Positions 8,193-12,625 of a DNA stretch of 12,625 bases are shown here, piece by piece (position 1 is the stretch's first letter; every line of letters starts with the position of its first letter). The translations under genes were made by a program, and so were the position numbers. The DNA is from an uncultured Oscillospiraceae bacterium. GTDB lineage: Bacteria > Bacillota > Clostridia > Oscillospirales > Ruminococcaceae. The DNA lies in the NCBI GenBank assembly GCA_910589145.1, contig CAJUSD010000059.1, positions 1 to 12,625 of the forward strand, read 5' to 3'. The notes under the pieces are model-generated. The model worked only from the letters and a program-made list of their open reading frames with translations, searched no databases and was not told where the DNA came from.

Positions 8193-8921
8193 CTATAAGT
8201 TCCCGCTCTGAAACATTAAAGCAGAGAGTACAGCCAAAGGAGCTGTTTCACATCTTAAAATTCTGCTTCCCAAAGATGCATCTGTAATACCTGCCTGTAC
8301 CGCCTGTTCTGCTTCCTCCGGCTCAAACCCGCCTTCGCTGCCAACCAAAACAGCCGCAGATTTCCATTTGCAGTTTAGTATAGGCGCAAAAGGCCGGCTG
8401 CTCTGTTCATAAAAAAGGATGGGAAGATCACAGCAGGACATCCTTTGAAACGCTTCTTCCAAAGTAAGAAGCTCCCCTATTTCCGGGACAATCCCCCTGC
8501 CGCACTGTTTCGCGGCCTCATAGGAAATTTTCTGGAACCGTTCCCGTTTGCGTTCCCATGCAGTTTTTTCCGGCCTGGAAATACATCGTTTTGTAATCAC
8601 CGGGCAAATCTGAAATACTCCCAATTCTACAGATTTCTGTACAATCCAATCCATTTTATCCCCTTTTGGAAGGGCCTGGAACAGAGACACCTGAACAGTT
8701 GGTTCACTGGCAGAAGGACAGCTGCCTGTAATTTCAACTACCACTTGTTTTCCATCAATAGATTGCACCGTCCCAAAAAAATCTGTAGACTTTTTATTGC
8801 AAAGGGTAATGGGATCTCCTTCCCGCATCCTAAGGGACTTAGAAATATGAACCGCATCCTCGCCGGAAATGACGGCGAAAGAATTCCCTTCCCTAAAATC
8901 TTCTGTAAAAAATCTAGGCAT
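8193..8921 (-). CDS. rsmE: 16S rRNA (uracil-1498-N3)-methyltransferase
   Basis: This 242-residue SPOUT-class methyltransferase transfers a methyl group from S-adenosylmethionine to N3 of U1498 in 16S rRNA. An N-terminal PUA-like domain (about 1-70) precedes the knotted catalytic domain. Family motifs are LFQALPKGDKMDWIVQK (80-96), EAAKQCGR (135-142), GSEGGFEPEE (194-203) and LGSRILRCETA (218-228); the last two form the SAM pocket in the trefoil knot. I placed the start at 8921, not at the longer frame start 8999, because AGGAG lies 7 nt upstream of this ATG and MPRFF is the usual N-terminus. It starts 28 nt after the end of prmA, so the two are co-transcribed, a common order in Firmicutes. 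Confidence 0.95.
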   Translation of the reverse strand: MPRFFTEDFREGNSFAVISGEDAVHISKSLRMREGDPITLCNKKSTDFFGTVQSIDGKQVVVEITGSCPSASEPTVQVSLFQALPKGDKMDWIVQKSVELGVFQICPVITKRCISRPEKTAWERKRERFQKISYEAAKQCGRGIVPEIGELLTLEEAFQRMSCCDLPILFYEQSSRPFAPILNCKWKSAAVLVGSEGGFEPEEAEQAVQAGITDASLGSRILRCETAPLAVLSALMFQSGNL

Positions 8922-8949
8922 CTTGTTTCTCCTGTTTTGTTGGGAATGG

Positions 8950-9876
8950 TTACAGGCAGCGGCGCACCGCCATTGCACACCAGCCCTTTTCTTCCACATT
9001 CTCTATCAGTTGGAATCCTTCCTGTTCTAATGCCTGGGCAACCTCCTGCTGGCGGGAATCTATAATTCCTGAAACAAGAAGAACGCTGTCCTCAGCCATA
9101 AAATTTCCAACTTGGGGGGCAAGGCGCAAAATGACGTCTGCGACAATATTGGCGCAAATTACATGGAATTTTCCAGATACCTTTTCTGTAAGGTCTCCAC
9201 AATGATAAACAGTTTTATCTGCTACATGATTCATTTCAGCATTTTCCTGGGCAACCCGGACAGCCGTCGCGTCAATATCTACCCCTACTGTCTGCTCTGC
9301 TCCCAACAATGCCCCGCATATGGATAAAATGCCGCTCCCGCAGCCAATATCCAGCATTTTACATCCAGGGGTTATATAATGTTCCAGCATAGCCAGGCAT
9401 AAACGGGTTGTTTCATGAGTCCCCGTTCCAAACGCCATACCAGGGTCTAACCTCATTTGTATATCTCCGGCGGACAATTTGCAGCTCTCCCAAGAAGGGC
9501 ATATTACAATATGGTTCCCTACCCTGAGGGGATGATAATACTTTTTCCAGCCAAAGGCCCAATCTTCTTCCTTGATTCCTTCAGTCCGTAATTGATAGGG
9601 GATTTCCTCAGCCTCCATCCGTTCCCGTAAAAAGGAAACTGCCTCTGACGGGTTGGAATCAGGGCTAATATAAATATGAATGATTGCCTTACTTCTATCT
9701 TTTTGCAGAAGTTCTTCGTCTATTAAATCAATATGTGCAATTTTAGGCGCTTCCTCCACCAGATCAGAATAATCTTCTATATAGATTCCGTATGGTACTG
9801 CCATCTGGGCGATTGCCGACCCTTGTTCAGCATAACCGGTTGGTATTTCGATTTGTATTTCTGTCCATTCCTGCAT
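8950..9876 (-). CDS. prmA: ribosomal protein L11 methyltransferase
   Basis: This 308-residue class I methyltransferase trimethylates lysines and the N-terminus of ribosomal protein L11 using S-adenosylmethionine. The N-terminal ~100 residues are the L11-recognition domain. Then come DPGMAFGTGTHETT (144-157), a hallmark of PrmA, the SAM-binding motif I LDIGCGSG (175-182), the acidic end of strand 2 GVDID (198-202), and CANIVADVI (241-249) in the place of the catalytic N-hydrophobic-A motif. The start at 9876 (MQEWTEI) is favoured over the ATG at 9897, because GAAAGGA lies upstream of the former and nothing comparable lies before the latter. It is the first gene of the prmA-rsmE pair, with an extended -10 promoter just upstream. 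Confidence 0.95.
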   Translation of the reverse strand: MQEWTEIQIEIPTGYAEQGSAIAQMAVPYGIYIEDYSDLVEEAPKIAHIDLIDEELLQKDRSKAIIHIYISPDSNPSEAVSFLRERMEAEEIPYQLRTEGIKEEDWAFGWKKYYHPLRVGNHIVICPSWESCKLSAGDIQMRLDPGMAFGTGTHETTRLCLAMLEHYITPGCKMLDIGCGSGILSICGALLGAEQTVGVDIDATAVRVAQENAEMNHVADKTVYHCGDLTEKVSGKFHVICANIVADVILRLAPQVGNFMAEDSVLLVSGIIDSRQQEVAQALEQEGFQLIENVEEKGWCAMAVRRCL

Positions 9877-9927
9877 GTTCTTTATAATTCCTTTCATTCT
9901 GGTTCAGCAAATAACTGCTTGCGGTTT

Positions 9928-9936
9928 ATTGTACCA
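9928..9936 (-). promoter_or_regulatory. extended -10 promoter of prmA-rsmE
   Basis: On the minus strand TGGTACAAT fits an extended -10 box (TGn plus TACAAT). The element lies about 50 nt upstream of the prmA start. The -35 region is poor, as is common for extended -10 promoters. Confidence 0.5.
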
Positions 9937-9958
9937 CATTTATTTGGAAAATACTACT

Positions 9959-10053
9959 GTTTGGGGAGGAATTTACCTTGGGAAACCATTACGGCACGGC
10001 TTGCCAGACTACATCTGGCGCCGCGCCGTTTGGGGCTTCAGTTTCCTTGGGAA
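9959..10053. repeat. 26-bp gapped direct repeat flanking short hairpins
   Basis: GTTTGGGG, nine variable bases and CCTTGGGAA occur at 9959-9984 and again at 10028-10053, with identical internal spacing and a period of 69 bp (20 of 26 positions agree). Between the copies lies a perfect hairpin GCCAGA/TCTGGC (10003-10008/10014-10019). The longer pair GCACGGCT (9994-10001) and AGCCGTGC (10059-10066) encloses the second copy. The block sits between the 60-residue gene and the prmA promoter. Its function is unknown; it may be a 3' end structure, a regulator site or a remnant of a small duplication. Confidence 0.55.
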
Positions 10054-10056
10054 CAA

Positions 10057-10239
10057 TTAGCCGTGCATCATACAGGCAACCGTATCCACCATATCCCCCA
10101 GGGTATGGAGGGCATGGTTGGCAGTGCGTTTTAACTTTCTGCGTTTGGCTTGGGGGCTGTGGGAAGCCATATAAGCAGCGGTTCCAATAGCGGCGGTCAG
10201 CACAAGGCCGGATACAGCGGAAGACATTACTCGATTCAT
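10057..10239 (-). CDS. 60-residue membrane-associated protein, unknown function
   Basis: This small protein has a hydrophobic, small-residue-rich N-terminal segment (about residues 5-25, SAVSGLVLTAAIGTAAYMAS) followed by a strongly basic patch (AKRRKLKR, 31-38) and an amphipathic C-terminus (TLGDMVDTVACMM). Similar short proteins of the form 'hydrophobic Gly/Ala segment, basic patch, helix' are frequent conserved hypotheticals in Clostridia; I do not know their role. AGAAGG lies 9 nt upstream of the ATG. It has its own promoter (10347-10375) and a leader of about 100 nt with a CCGGT/ACCGG hairpin at 10269-10282, so it is transcribed away from the toxin-antitoxin locus on its right. Confidence 0.7.
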   Translation of the reverse strand: MNRVMSSAVSGLVLTAAIGTAAYMASHSPQAKRRKLKRTANHALHTLGDMVDTVACMMHG

Positions 10240-10337
10240 AATATAGTACCTTCTTTCACAATGATAAACCGGTAATAACCGGCTGTAATGGTATCGTTCC
10301 CCGAAAACAGAGAAAAAACCCCATTCAGGAGCGGATG

Positions 10338-10414
10338 ATTCTGGAAATCATACCAGAATAAGGGGTATGCTGCAAAATTTTACAACATACCCCTTTAATT
10401 GGCACAAACCAATT
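10338..10414. repeat. three adjacent perfect inverted repeats between divergent promoters
   Basis: Three perfect inverted repeats stand nearly end to end. They are ATTCTGG/CCAGAAT (10338-10344/10353-10359), AAGGGGTATG/CATACCCCTT (10360-10369/10386-10395) and AATTGG/CCAATT (10397-10402/10409-10414). The first holds the -10 box of the leftward promoter in its loop, the second covers its spacer and -35 region, and the third overlaps the -35 box of the rightward promoter. They lack U tails and look like operators rather than terminators. Confidence 0.65.
10347..10375 (-). promoter_or_regulatory. promoter of the 60-residue gene
   Basis: On the minus strand TTGCAG (10370-10375) is followed after 17 nt by TATGAT (10347-10352), preceded by TGG as an extended -10 (10353-10355). 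The predicted start is near 10340, giving a leader of about 100 nt. It overlaps two of the inverted repeats. Confidence 0.55.
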
Positions 10415-10441
10415 GACAAAAAAGGAAAAATATGGTATTTT
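10413..10441 (+). promoter_or_regulatory. promoter of the toxin mRNA
   Basis: A perfect TTGACA (10413-10418) is followed after 17 nt by TATTTT (10436-10441), which is preceded by TGG (extended -10). The predicted start is near 10448, at the ACAAATGAGG box that is shared with the antisense RNA. Confidence 0.7.
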
Positions 10442-10447
10442 TTAATA

Positions 10448-10609
10448 AACAAATGAGGAACCCGCGTTTTGAACAACCTTCCAAGGATTCAAAACGGACG
10501 GGCGGCTGCTCCCCCTACAAACTTTTCCAGAAAGGGGAGTACATTTCTTTGAAGTATGTGCATCCCCTTTCAAAAGCGCGCAGCTTTTGTGCGGAAGGGA
10601 GGGGAGCAG
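10448..10609 (+). promoter_or_regulatory. structured leader of the toxin mRNA with a cis anti-Shine-Dalgarno element
   Basis: The leader is about 160 nt long. CTGCTCCCC (10506-10514) is a perfect 9-nt complement of GGGGAGCAG (10601-10609), the ribosome site directly before the toxin ATG. The same C-rich block can first pair with the nearer GGGGAG (10534-10539), and that G-rich block can instead pair, as GAAAGGGG (10530-10537), with CCCCTTTC (10564-10571). These helices exclude each other. A local hairpin CAAAAGC/GCTTTTG (10571-10577/10583-10589) lies just upstream of the ribosome site. Such alternating structures are known in type I toxin mRNAs, where they delay translation; here the function is inferred. 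Confidence 0.55.
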
Positions 10610-10887
10610 ATGACAGAAGTTGTTACCTGGAGCGCCCTGCTTCAGTTTTTAACTGTGGCAGTAAGAACCTGTATTCATAACCGAGGGATGCCGGATGGAC
10701 GAGGATTTTTCCCGTCAGACAAGGAGATTTTCCGCAGCCATACTGACGTATGGCAAGGGAAACCGACGCAGTATGGCGGGAAAAAGACCAGCCAGACGGT
10801 GTGCAGCGGTTGTGAATACAGGTTCTAAGTATCATTAATCTTATTATAACATTGATGAATCTGTTCCATAACATAACAAAGAAATAG
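10610..10887 (+). pseudogene. holin-like small hydrophobic toxin, interrupted by a palindromic insertion
   Basis: GGAGGGGAG directly precedes an ATG opening the frame MTEVVTWSALLQFLTVAV. This is the typical start of the 'putative holin-like toxin' peptides of Clostridia. After codon 18 the frame runs into the palindromic element 10665-10825 and continues as unrelated sequence to a TAA at 10826-10828. If the element and one TAA copy are removed, the frame continues through a hydrophobic stretch (SIINLIITLMNLF), ends in HNITKK and stops at TAG 10885-10887. That gives a 37-residue peptide with one membrane span and a basic end, as expected for the family. The stop codon lies in the left arm of the terminator. 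The 164-bp insertion also shifts the frame, so the present gene cannot make the intact peptide. Family membership is by recognition of the sequence pattern. Confidence 0.8.
10665..10825. mobile_element. 161-bp near-palindromic MITE-like element with TAA target duplication
   Basis: The element begins GAACCTGTATTCATAACCG and ends with its inverted copy, with one mismatch in 19 bp. The similarity continues with interruptions (for example TTTTTCCCG/CGGGAAAAA) to a perfect centre GCCATAC-TGAC-GTATGGC (10737-10754). The two arms are about 79 and 78 nt long, so the whole element can fold on itself. TAA flanks it on both sides (10662-10664 and 10826-10828), consistent with a 3-bp target-site duplication. 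It has no transposase gene, so it would depend on one elsewhere in the genome. I cannot name the parent family, and saw no second copy in this window. Confidence 0.75.
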
Positions 10888-10962
10888 CCGCCAGACTCTC
10901 AACTCTACGGCTATTTCTTTGCAGCTAGTAGGGGGAGCAGCTGTCTTACAGGCTCCTCATTT
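10875..10962 (-). ncRNA. predicted antisense RNA antitoxin
   Basis: A consensus promoter (10969-10998) should start a leftward RNA near 10962. It would run over the shared terminator stem and end near 10875, about 90 nt long, and so overlap the 3' end of the toxin mRNA. Its 5' part repeats the toxin leader: ACAAATGAGGAGCC (10951-10964, minus) matches the leader box at 10449-10462 in 13 of 14 positions, and GCTGCTCCCCCTAC (10928-10941, minus) matches 10505-10518 exactly. CAGCT/AGCTG would fold into a hairpin with the loop GCTCCCCCTACT, which exposes bases complementary to the toxin ribosome site. No open reading frame of note is present. Both ends are predicted, not observed. Confidence 0.6.
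10877..10921 (+). terminator. terminator shared by the toxin mRNA and the antisense RNA
   Basis: CAAAGAAATAGCCG (10877-10890) and CGGCTATTTCTTTG (10908-10921) form a perfect 14-bp stem with a 17-nt loop. The U-rich right arm suits rightward termination. The mirrored arm gives TATTTCTTTGTTATG for leftward transcripts, so it can serve both. The toxin stop codon TAG (10885-10887) is inside the left arm. Confidence 0.8.
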
Positions 10963-10968
10963 GTTTTT

Positions 10969-10998
10969 ATTATACATCCCCTGAAACGGCGTTGTCAA
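10969..10998 (-). promoter_or_regulatory. promoter of the antisense RNA
   Basis: On the minus strand a perfect TTGACA (10993-10998) and a perfect TATAAT (10969-10974) are separated by 18 nt. It lies between the terminator of the secreted-protein operon on its right and the toxin terminator on its left, with no minus-strand protein gene close enough downstream to be its target. Confidence 0.75.
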
Positions 10999-11022
10999 GC
11001 AATTTATAGTCAAAAAGCGGTA

Positions 11023-11054
11023 GTTCCCCTGCCGCTTCTCCGCGGCAGGGGAAC
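11023..11054 (-). terminator. terminator of the sigma factor operon
   Basis: GTTCCCCTGCCGC (11023-11035) and GCGGCAGGGGAAC (11042-11054) form a perfect 13-bp GC-rich stem with a 6-nt loop. It lies about 45 nt past the stop codon of the secreted-protein gene on the minus strand. The U run (CTTTTTG) starts about 8 nt past the stem, so the tail is not ideal, but the stem is very stable. Confidence 0.75.
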
Positions 11055-11097
11055 CACTGGAAGTTTTGGAATTTTGATGAAAAAGCAGGAATTGGTT

Positions 11098-11538
11098 TTA
11101 CCGTGCAGTCACGGCAGCAGAATACTTCGTGGTGCTTTCCACAATAACCCCATAATCGTCGTAAACATCCACATAGGCGCGGGCGCGGTATCTTTCCCCG
11201 CTTTCCAAAGAGCAGCTTTCGGATATGGTGCCTCTGTAGTTTCCATCTAAATACCAACTATCAATTGACTCCCAAGACCCGCCGATATATTGTTCAAGTT
11301 CAAGGGTTACAGAGTAATCATAACGTTCATAAAGCGATATATTTACTCTAATAGAACCGCTGCTTGTAATTGCAGGAGTGAATGAAGAAATATACGTATA
11401 TCTTAACGAGGTATCGTTTTGCTCCAAAACCGAAATTTCCTCAGGGATTGGGAAATCATACGCTAATACGCTGTTGCCAGCGGTACACGCCACAGTGCTG
11501 ATGGCCAGAATAGATGCTAAAATCTTTGTTGTTCTCAT
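11098..11538 (-). CDS. small secreted protein, unknown function
   Basis: This 146-residue protein has a clear signal peptide: a basic start (MRTTK), a hydrophobic core to about residue 20, and a VLA cleavage site giving a mature N-terminus near Tyr27. A Cys at residue 19 follows TVA, but the -3 residue is Thr, so a lipoprotein signal is unlikely. The mature part is rich in Tyr, Ser and short beta-strand-like segments (for example SVTLELEQY, RYRARAYVDVY), suggesting a small beta-sandwich of about 120 residues. I recognise no family. Its ATG overlaps the stop codon of the DUF4367 gene (ATGA), implying translational coupling, so its role is probably tied to that operon. Confidence 0.8.
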   Translation of the reverse strand: MRTTKILASILAISTVACTAGNSVLAYDFPIPEEISVLEQNDTSLRYTYISSFTPAITSSGSIRVNISLYERYDYSVTLELEQYIGGSWESIDSWYLDGNYRGTISESCSLESGERYRARAYVDVYDDYGVIVESTTKYSAAVTAR

Positions 11539-12263
11539 TGCGATTCCTCCTGTTTTATGTTAAAATTTTCCTTATAAAGCGATTCAGCTATTTTTAAAAT
11601 CTCTGTCTGGGGTACTTTTCCGCCAATTGTAACAAAACAATCCTCATATAAAATAATAATCCAGGTTTTAGAATCATCCTTAGTTGTATATAGATAGCCT
11701 GAATAGTTATTTATTTCTATTTCTTGCCGTTGAGTATTTTCTGTATCAATGGAAGGGATGGTCGAGAGCGATAAAGTCGAAATTTCTATATATGATCCTT
11801 CCTCACTATCATATATTAAAACGGTCATCAAATCAGAAATACTTTCATACCCTAACACATATCCCTCTGGCACATAAGCGGCATCCCAATAATAAGAAAT
11901 GGTTTCGCTATTTTCGCCGTCGTCCGGCGGCAGGACTTCCACATCCGTGGCAATGCTGGATTCATGAAGAAAAAACCTTCGAAAGCGGTTCTGAAAAGCT
12001 GCCGCTGTCGTCATAGTACCTAAAATAGCGGCAGCAGCTGCAACAATTACCCAAAATTTCTTTGCACGTGGAAACCGTTTAGGCTTGGTTTGTCCAAAAA
12101 TCCGTTCGTGGATGCGTTCCAGCTTTTCCTCTGAAAAGAATTTTTCCTGAGTTATCTGAGATTCTGGGAACGTTTTCATAGATTCCAAAAATTCCTTATA
12201 CGCTTCCTCCTCTTCTTCCTGTGTCCATTTAAAAGAATGGTTATTTTCTTCATGGGGAAACAT
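11535..12263 (-). CDS. DUF4367-domain membrane protein, possible sigma-factor regulator
   Basis: The 242-residue protein has an acidic cytoplasmic N-terminal region (1-60) followed by a basic stretch (KPKRFPRAKK). A single transmembrane segment comes next (about 70-90, FWVIVAAAAAILGTMTTAAAF), then an extracytoplasmic domain from about 125 on. The features AAYVPEGYVLGYESI, a central hydrophobic strand, and ILYEDCFVTIGGKVPQTEILKIAESL at the end are typical of DUF4367. Proteins with this layout are often encoded directly after sigma factors and are thought to hold or sense for them. Here it starts 21 nt after the sigma gene. It lacks a recognisable zinc-finger anti-sigma motif (HxxxCxxC), so the anti-sigma role is inferred from position and topology only. 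GGAAGGTGAG precedes the ATG. Confidence 0.75.
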   Translation of the reverse strand: MFPHEENNHSFKWTQEEEEEAYKEFLESMKTFPESQITQEKFFSEEKLERIHERIFGQTKPKRFPRAKKFWVIVAAAAAILGTMTTAAAFQNRFRRFFLHESSIATDVEVLPPDDGENSETISYYWDAAYVPEGYVLGYESISDLMTVLIYDSEEGSYIEISTLSLSTIPSIDTENTQRQEIEINNYSGYLYTTKDDSKTWIIILYEDCFVTIGGKVPQTEILKIAESLYKENFNIKQEESQ

Positions 12264-12284
12264 GGACTCACCTTCCTTCCGCTT

Positions 12285-12625
12285 TTATTGATTGAGGTTC
12301 CAACCCAGAATGGAACGCAGATTTTCAATTGCTCTAGCTCTAAGTGATCTTGATGCGTCAGGGGTTATATTCATCCGCTTTGCAATTTCGTTATGGTCTA
12401 GTCCCTGTATGTAAAACTCTATACATTTCTTTTGTCTTAGGGACAGTTGTTCAATTGCATTATGCAGCGTATTGTACATCTCCTGACGCGAGACTTTCTG
12501 TTCTGGAGTCTCGTTAGGGTCTGCAATCACTTGGAAAAGGGAAAGATCGTCCATTAATGTAGCATTAAGTGAGAGATGTTCCCGAAACTTTTGTCCTTTT
12601 ATCCAATTTAAACTAATATTTCGGA
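12285..12625 (-). CDS. sigma-70 family RNA polymerase sigma factor, partial (N-terminus outside the window)
   Basis: The frame stays open from its stop codon at 12285-12287 to the edge of the window, so the ATG at 12554 is very likely internal; at least 112 residues are present. The visible part is sigma region 4: LSLRQKKCIEFYIQGLDH, then the helix-turn-helix EIAKRMNITPDASRSLRARA and a final helix ending LRSIL. This region binds the -35 box. The upstream part (RNISLNWI...) would fit the linker between regions 2 and 4. Region 2 and the promoter are not in the window. With the DUF4367 and secreted-protein genes it forms a tightly packed operon, which suggests a surface-sensing or stress response. 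Confidence 0.8.
   Translation of the reverse strand, partial: RNISLNWIKGQKFREHLSLNATLMDDLSLFQVIADPNETPEQKVSRQEMYNTLHNAIEQLSLRQKKCIEFYIQGLDHNEIAKRMNITPDASRSLRARAIENLRSILGWNLNQ

Noticed and set aside
8950..8999. Overlap of rsmE with prmA through the longer rsmE frame
   Set aside because: The rsmE ATG at 8921 has an AGGAG site and the family's usual MPRFF start, so there is a 28-nt gap rather than an overlap.
10360..10395. 10-bp inverted repeat considered as a terminator
   Set aside because: Neither strand has a U run after the stem, no gene ends next to it, and it coincides with promoter elements; an operator is more likely.
10432..10680. 82-codon plus-strand frame across the toxin leader
   Set aside because: Its ATG lies inside the promoter, upstream of the predicted transcript start, and its translation is not protein-like.
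10843..10848. Extended -10 box TGTTATAAT on the minus strand inside the toxin's 3' part
   Set aside because: It has no acceptable -35 box and lies in an AT-rich coding stretch for Ile/Leu/Thr; the consensus promoter at 10969-10998 is a much better source of antisense RNA.
10623..10874. 83-codon minus-strand frame across the palindromic element
   Set aside because: It arises because the palindrome gives similar codons on both strands (RTCIHNR appears in both directions); there is no supporting ribosome site or family.

Overview
The window looks like a chromosomal segment of an anaerobic Firmicute of the class Clostridia, probably a gut Oscillospirales/Ruminococcaceae-type organism. This is inferred from strong AGGAG-type ribosome sites, TTGACA/TATAAT promoters, a prmA-rsmE pair, a GTP-type PEP carboxykinase, a sigma factor with a DUF4367 partner, and a holin-like small toxin of the kind common in this group. 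Nearly all protein genes are on the minus strand, so the window is best read from right to left.

Layout. 1-437 is AT-rich with only short, broken coding remnants. 438-1976 encodes a class C beta-lactamase-fold serine hydrolase. 2139-3920 is pckG, with a near-consensus promoter at 3993-4021 and a terminator at 2085-2122. 4211-8066 holds three closely spaced minus-strand genes: a VanY-type D,D-carboxypeptidase with a membrane anchor, a single-span protein resembling PilN, and a 780-residue pectinesterase-like beta-helix protein without a signal peptide. 8193-9876 is prmA-rsmE (ribosomal protein L11 methylation and 16S rRNA m3U methylation). 10057-10239 encodes a 60-residue membrane-associated protein with its own promoter. 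11098-12625 is an operon of a sigma-70-like factor (cut by the window edge), a DUF4367 membrane protein and a secreted protein.

The most interesting part is 10338-10998, which the protein genes do not explain. On the plus strand a strong promoter and a structured leader of about 160 nt precede a small holin-like toxin gene whose stop codon lies inside a 14-bp terminator stem. A perfect TTGACA/TATAAT promoter (18-nt spacer) beyond that terminator points back at the gene and should make a short antisense RNA, as in type I toxin-antitoxin loci. The predicted antisense RNA and the toxin leader share two sequence blocks in the same order: a 5'-end box (13/14) and a 14-nt C-rich block (14/14). Part of the C-rich block (CTGCTCCCC) is a perfect complement of the toxin ribosome-binding site, so leader and antisense RNA could repress the toxin in cis and in trans by the same means.

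The toxin gene is broken. A 161-bp near-palindromic element (about 19-bp terminal inverted repeats, one mismatch) flanked by TAA on both sides sits after codon 18. Removing it with one TAA copy restores a 37-codon hydrophobic peptide that ends exactly in the terminator. The locus therefore appears to be a type I toxin-antitoxin system inactivated by a MITE-like insertion. No CRISPR array, tRNA or rRNA was seen. All functional statements are read from sequence alone.
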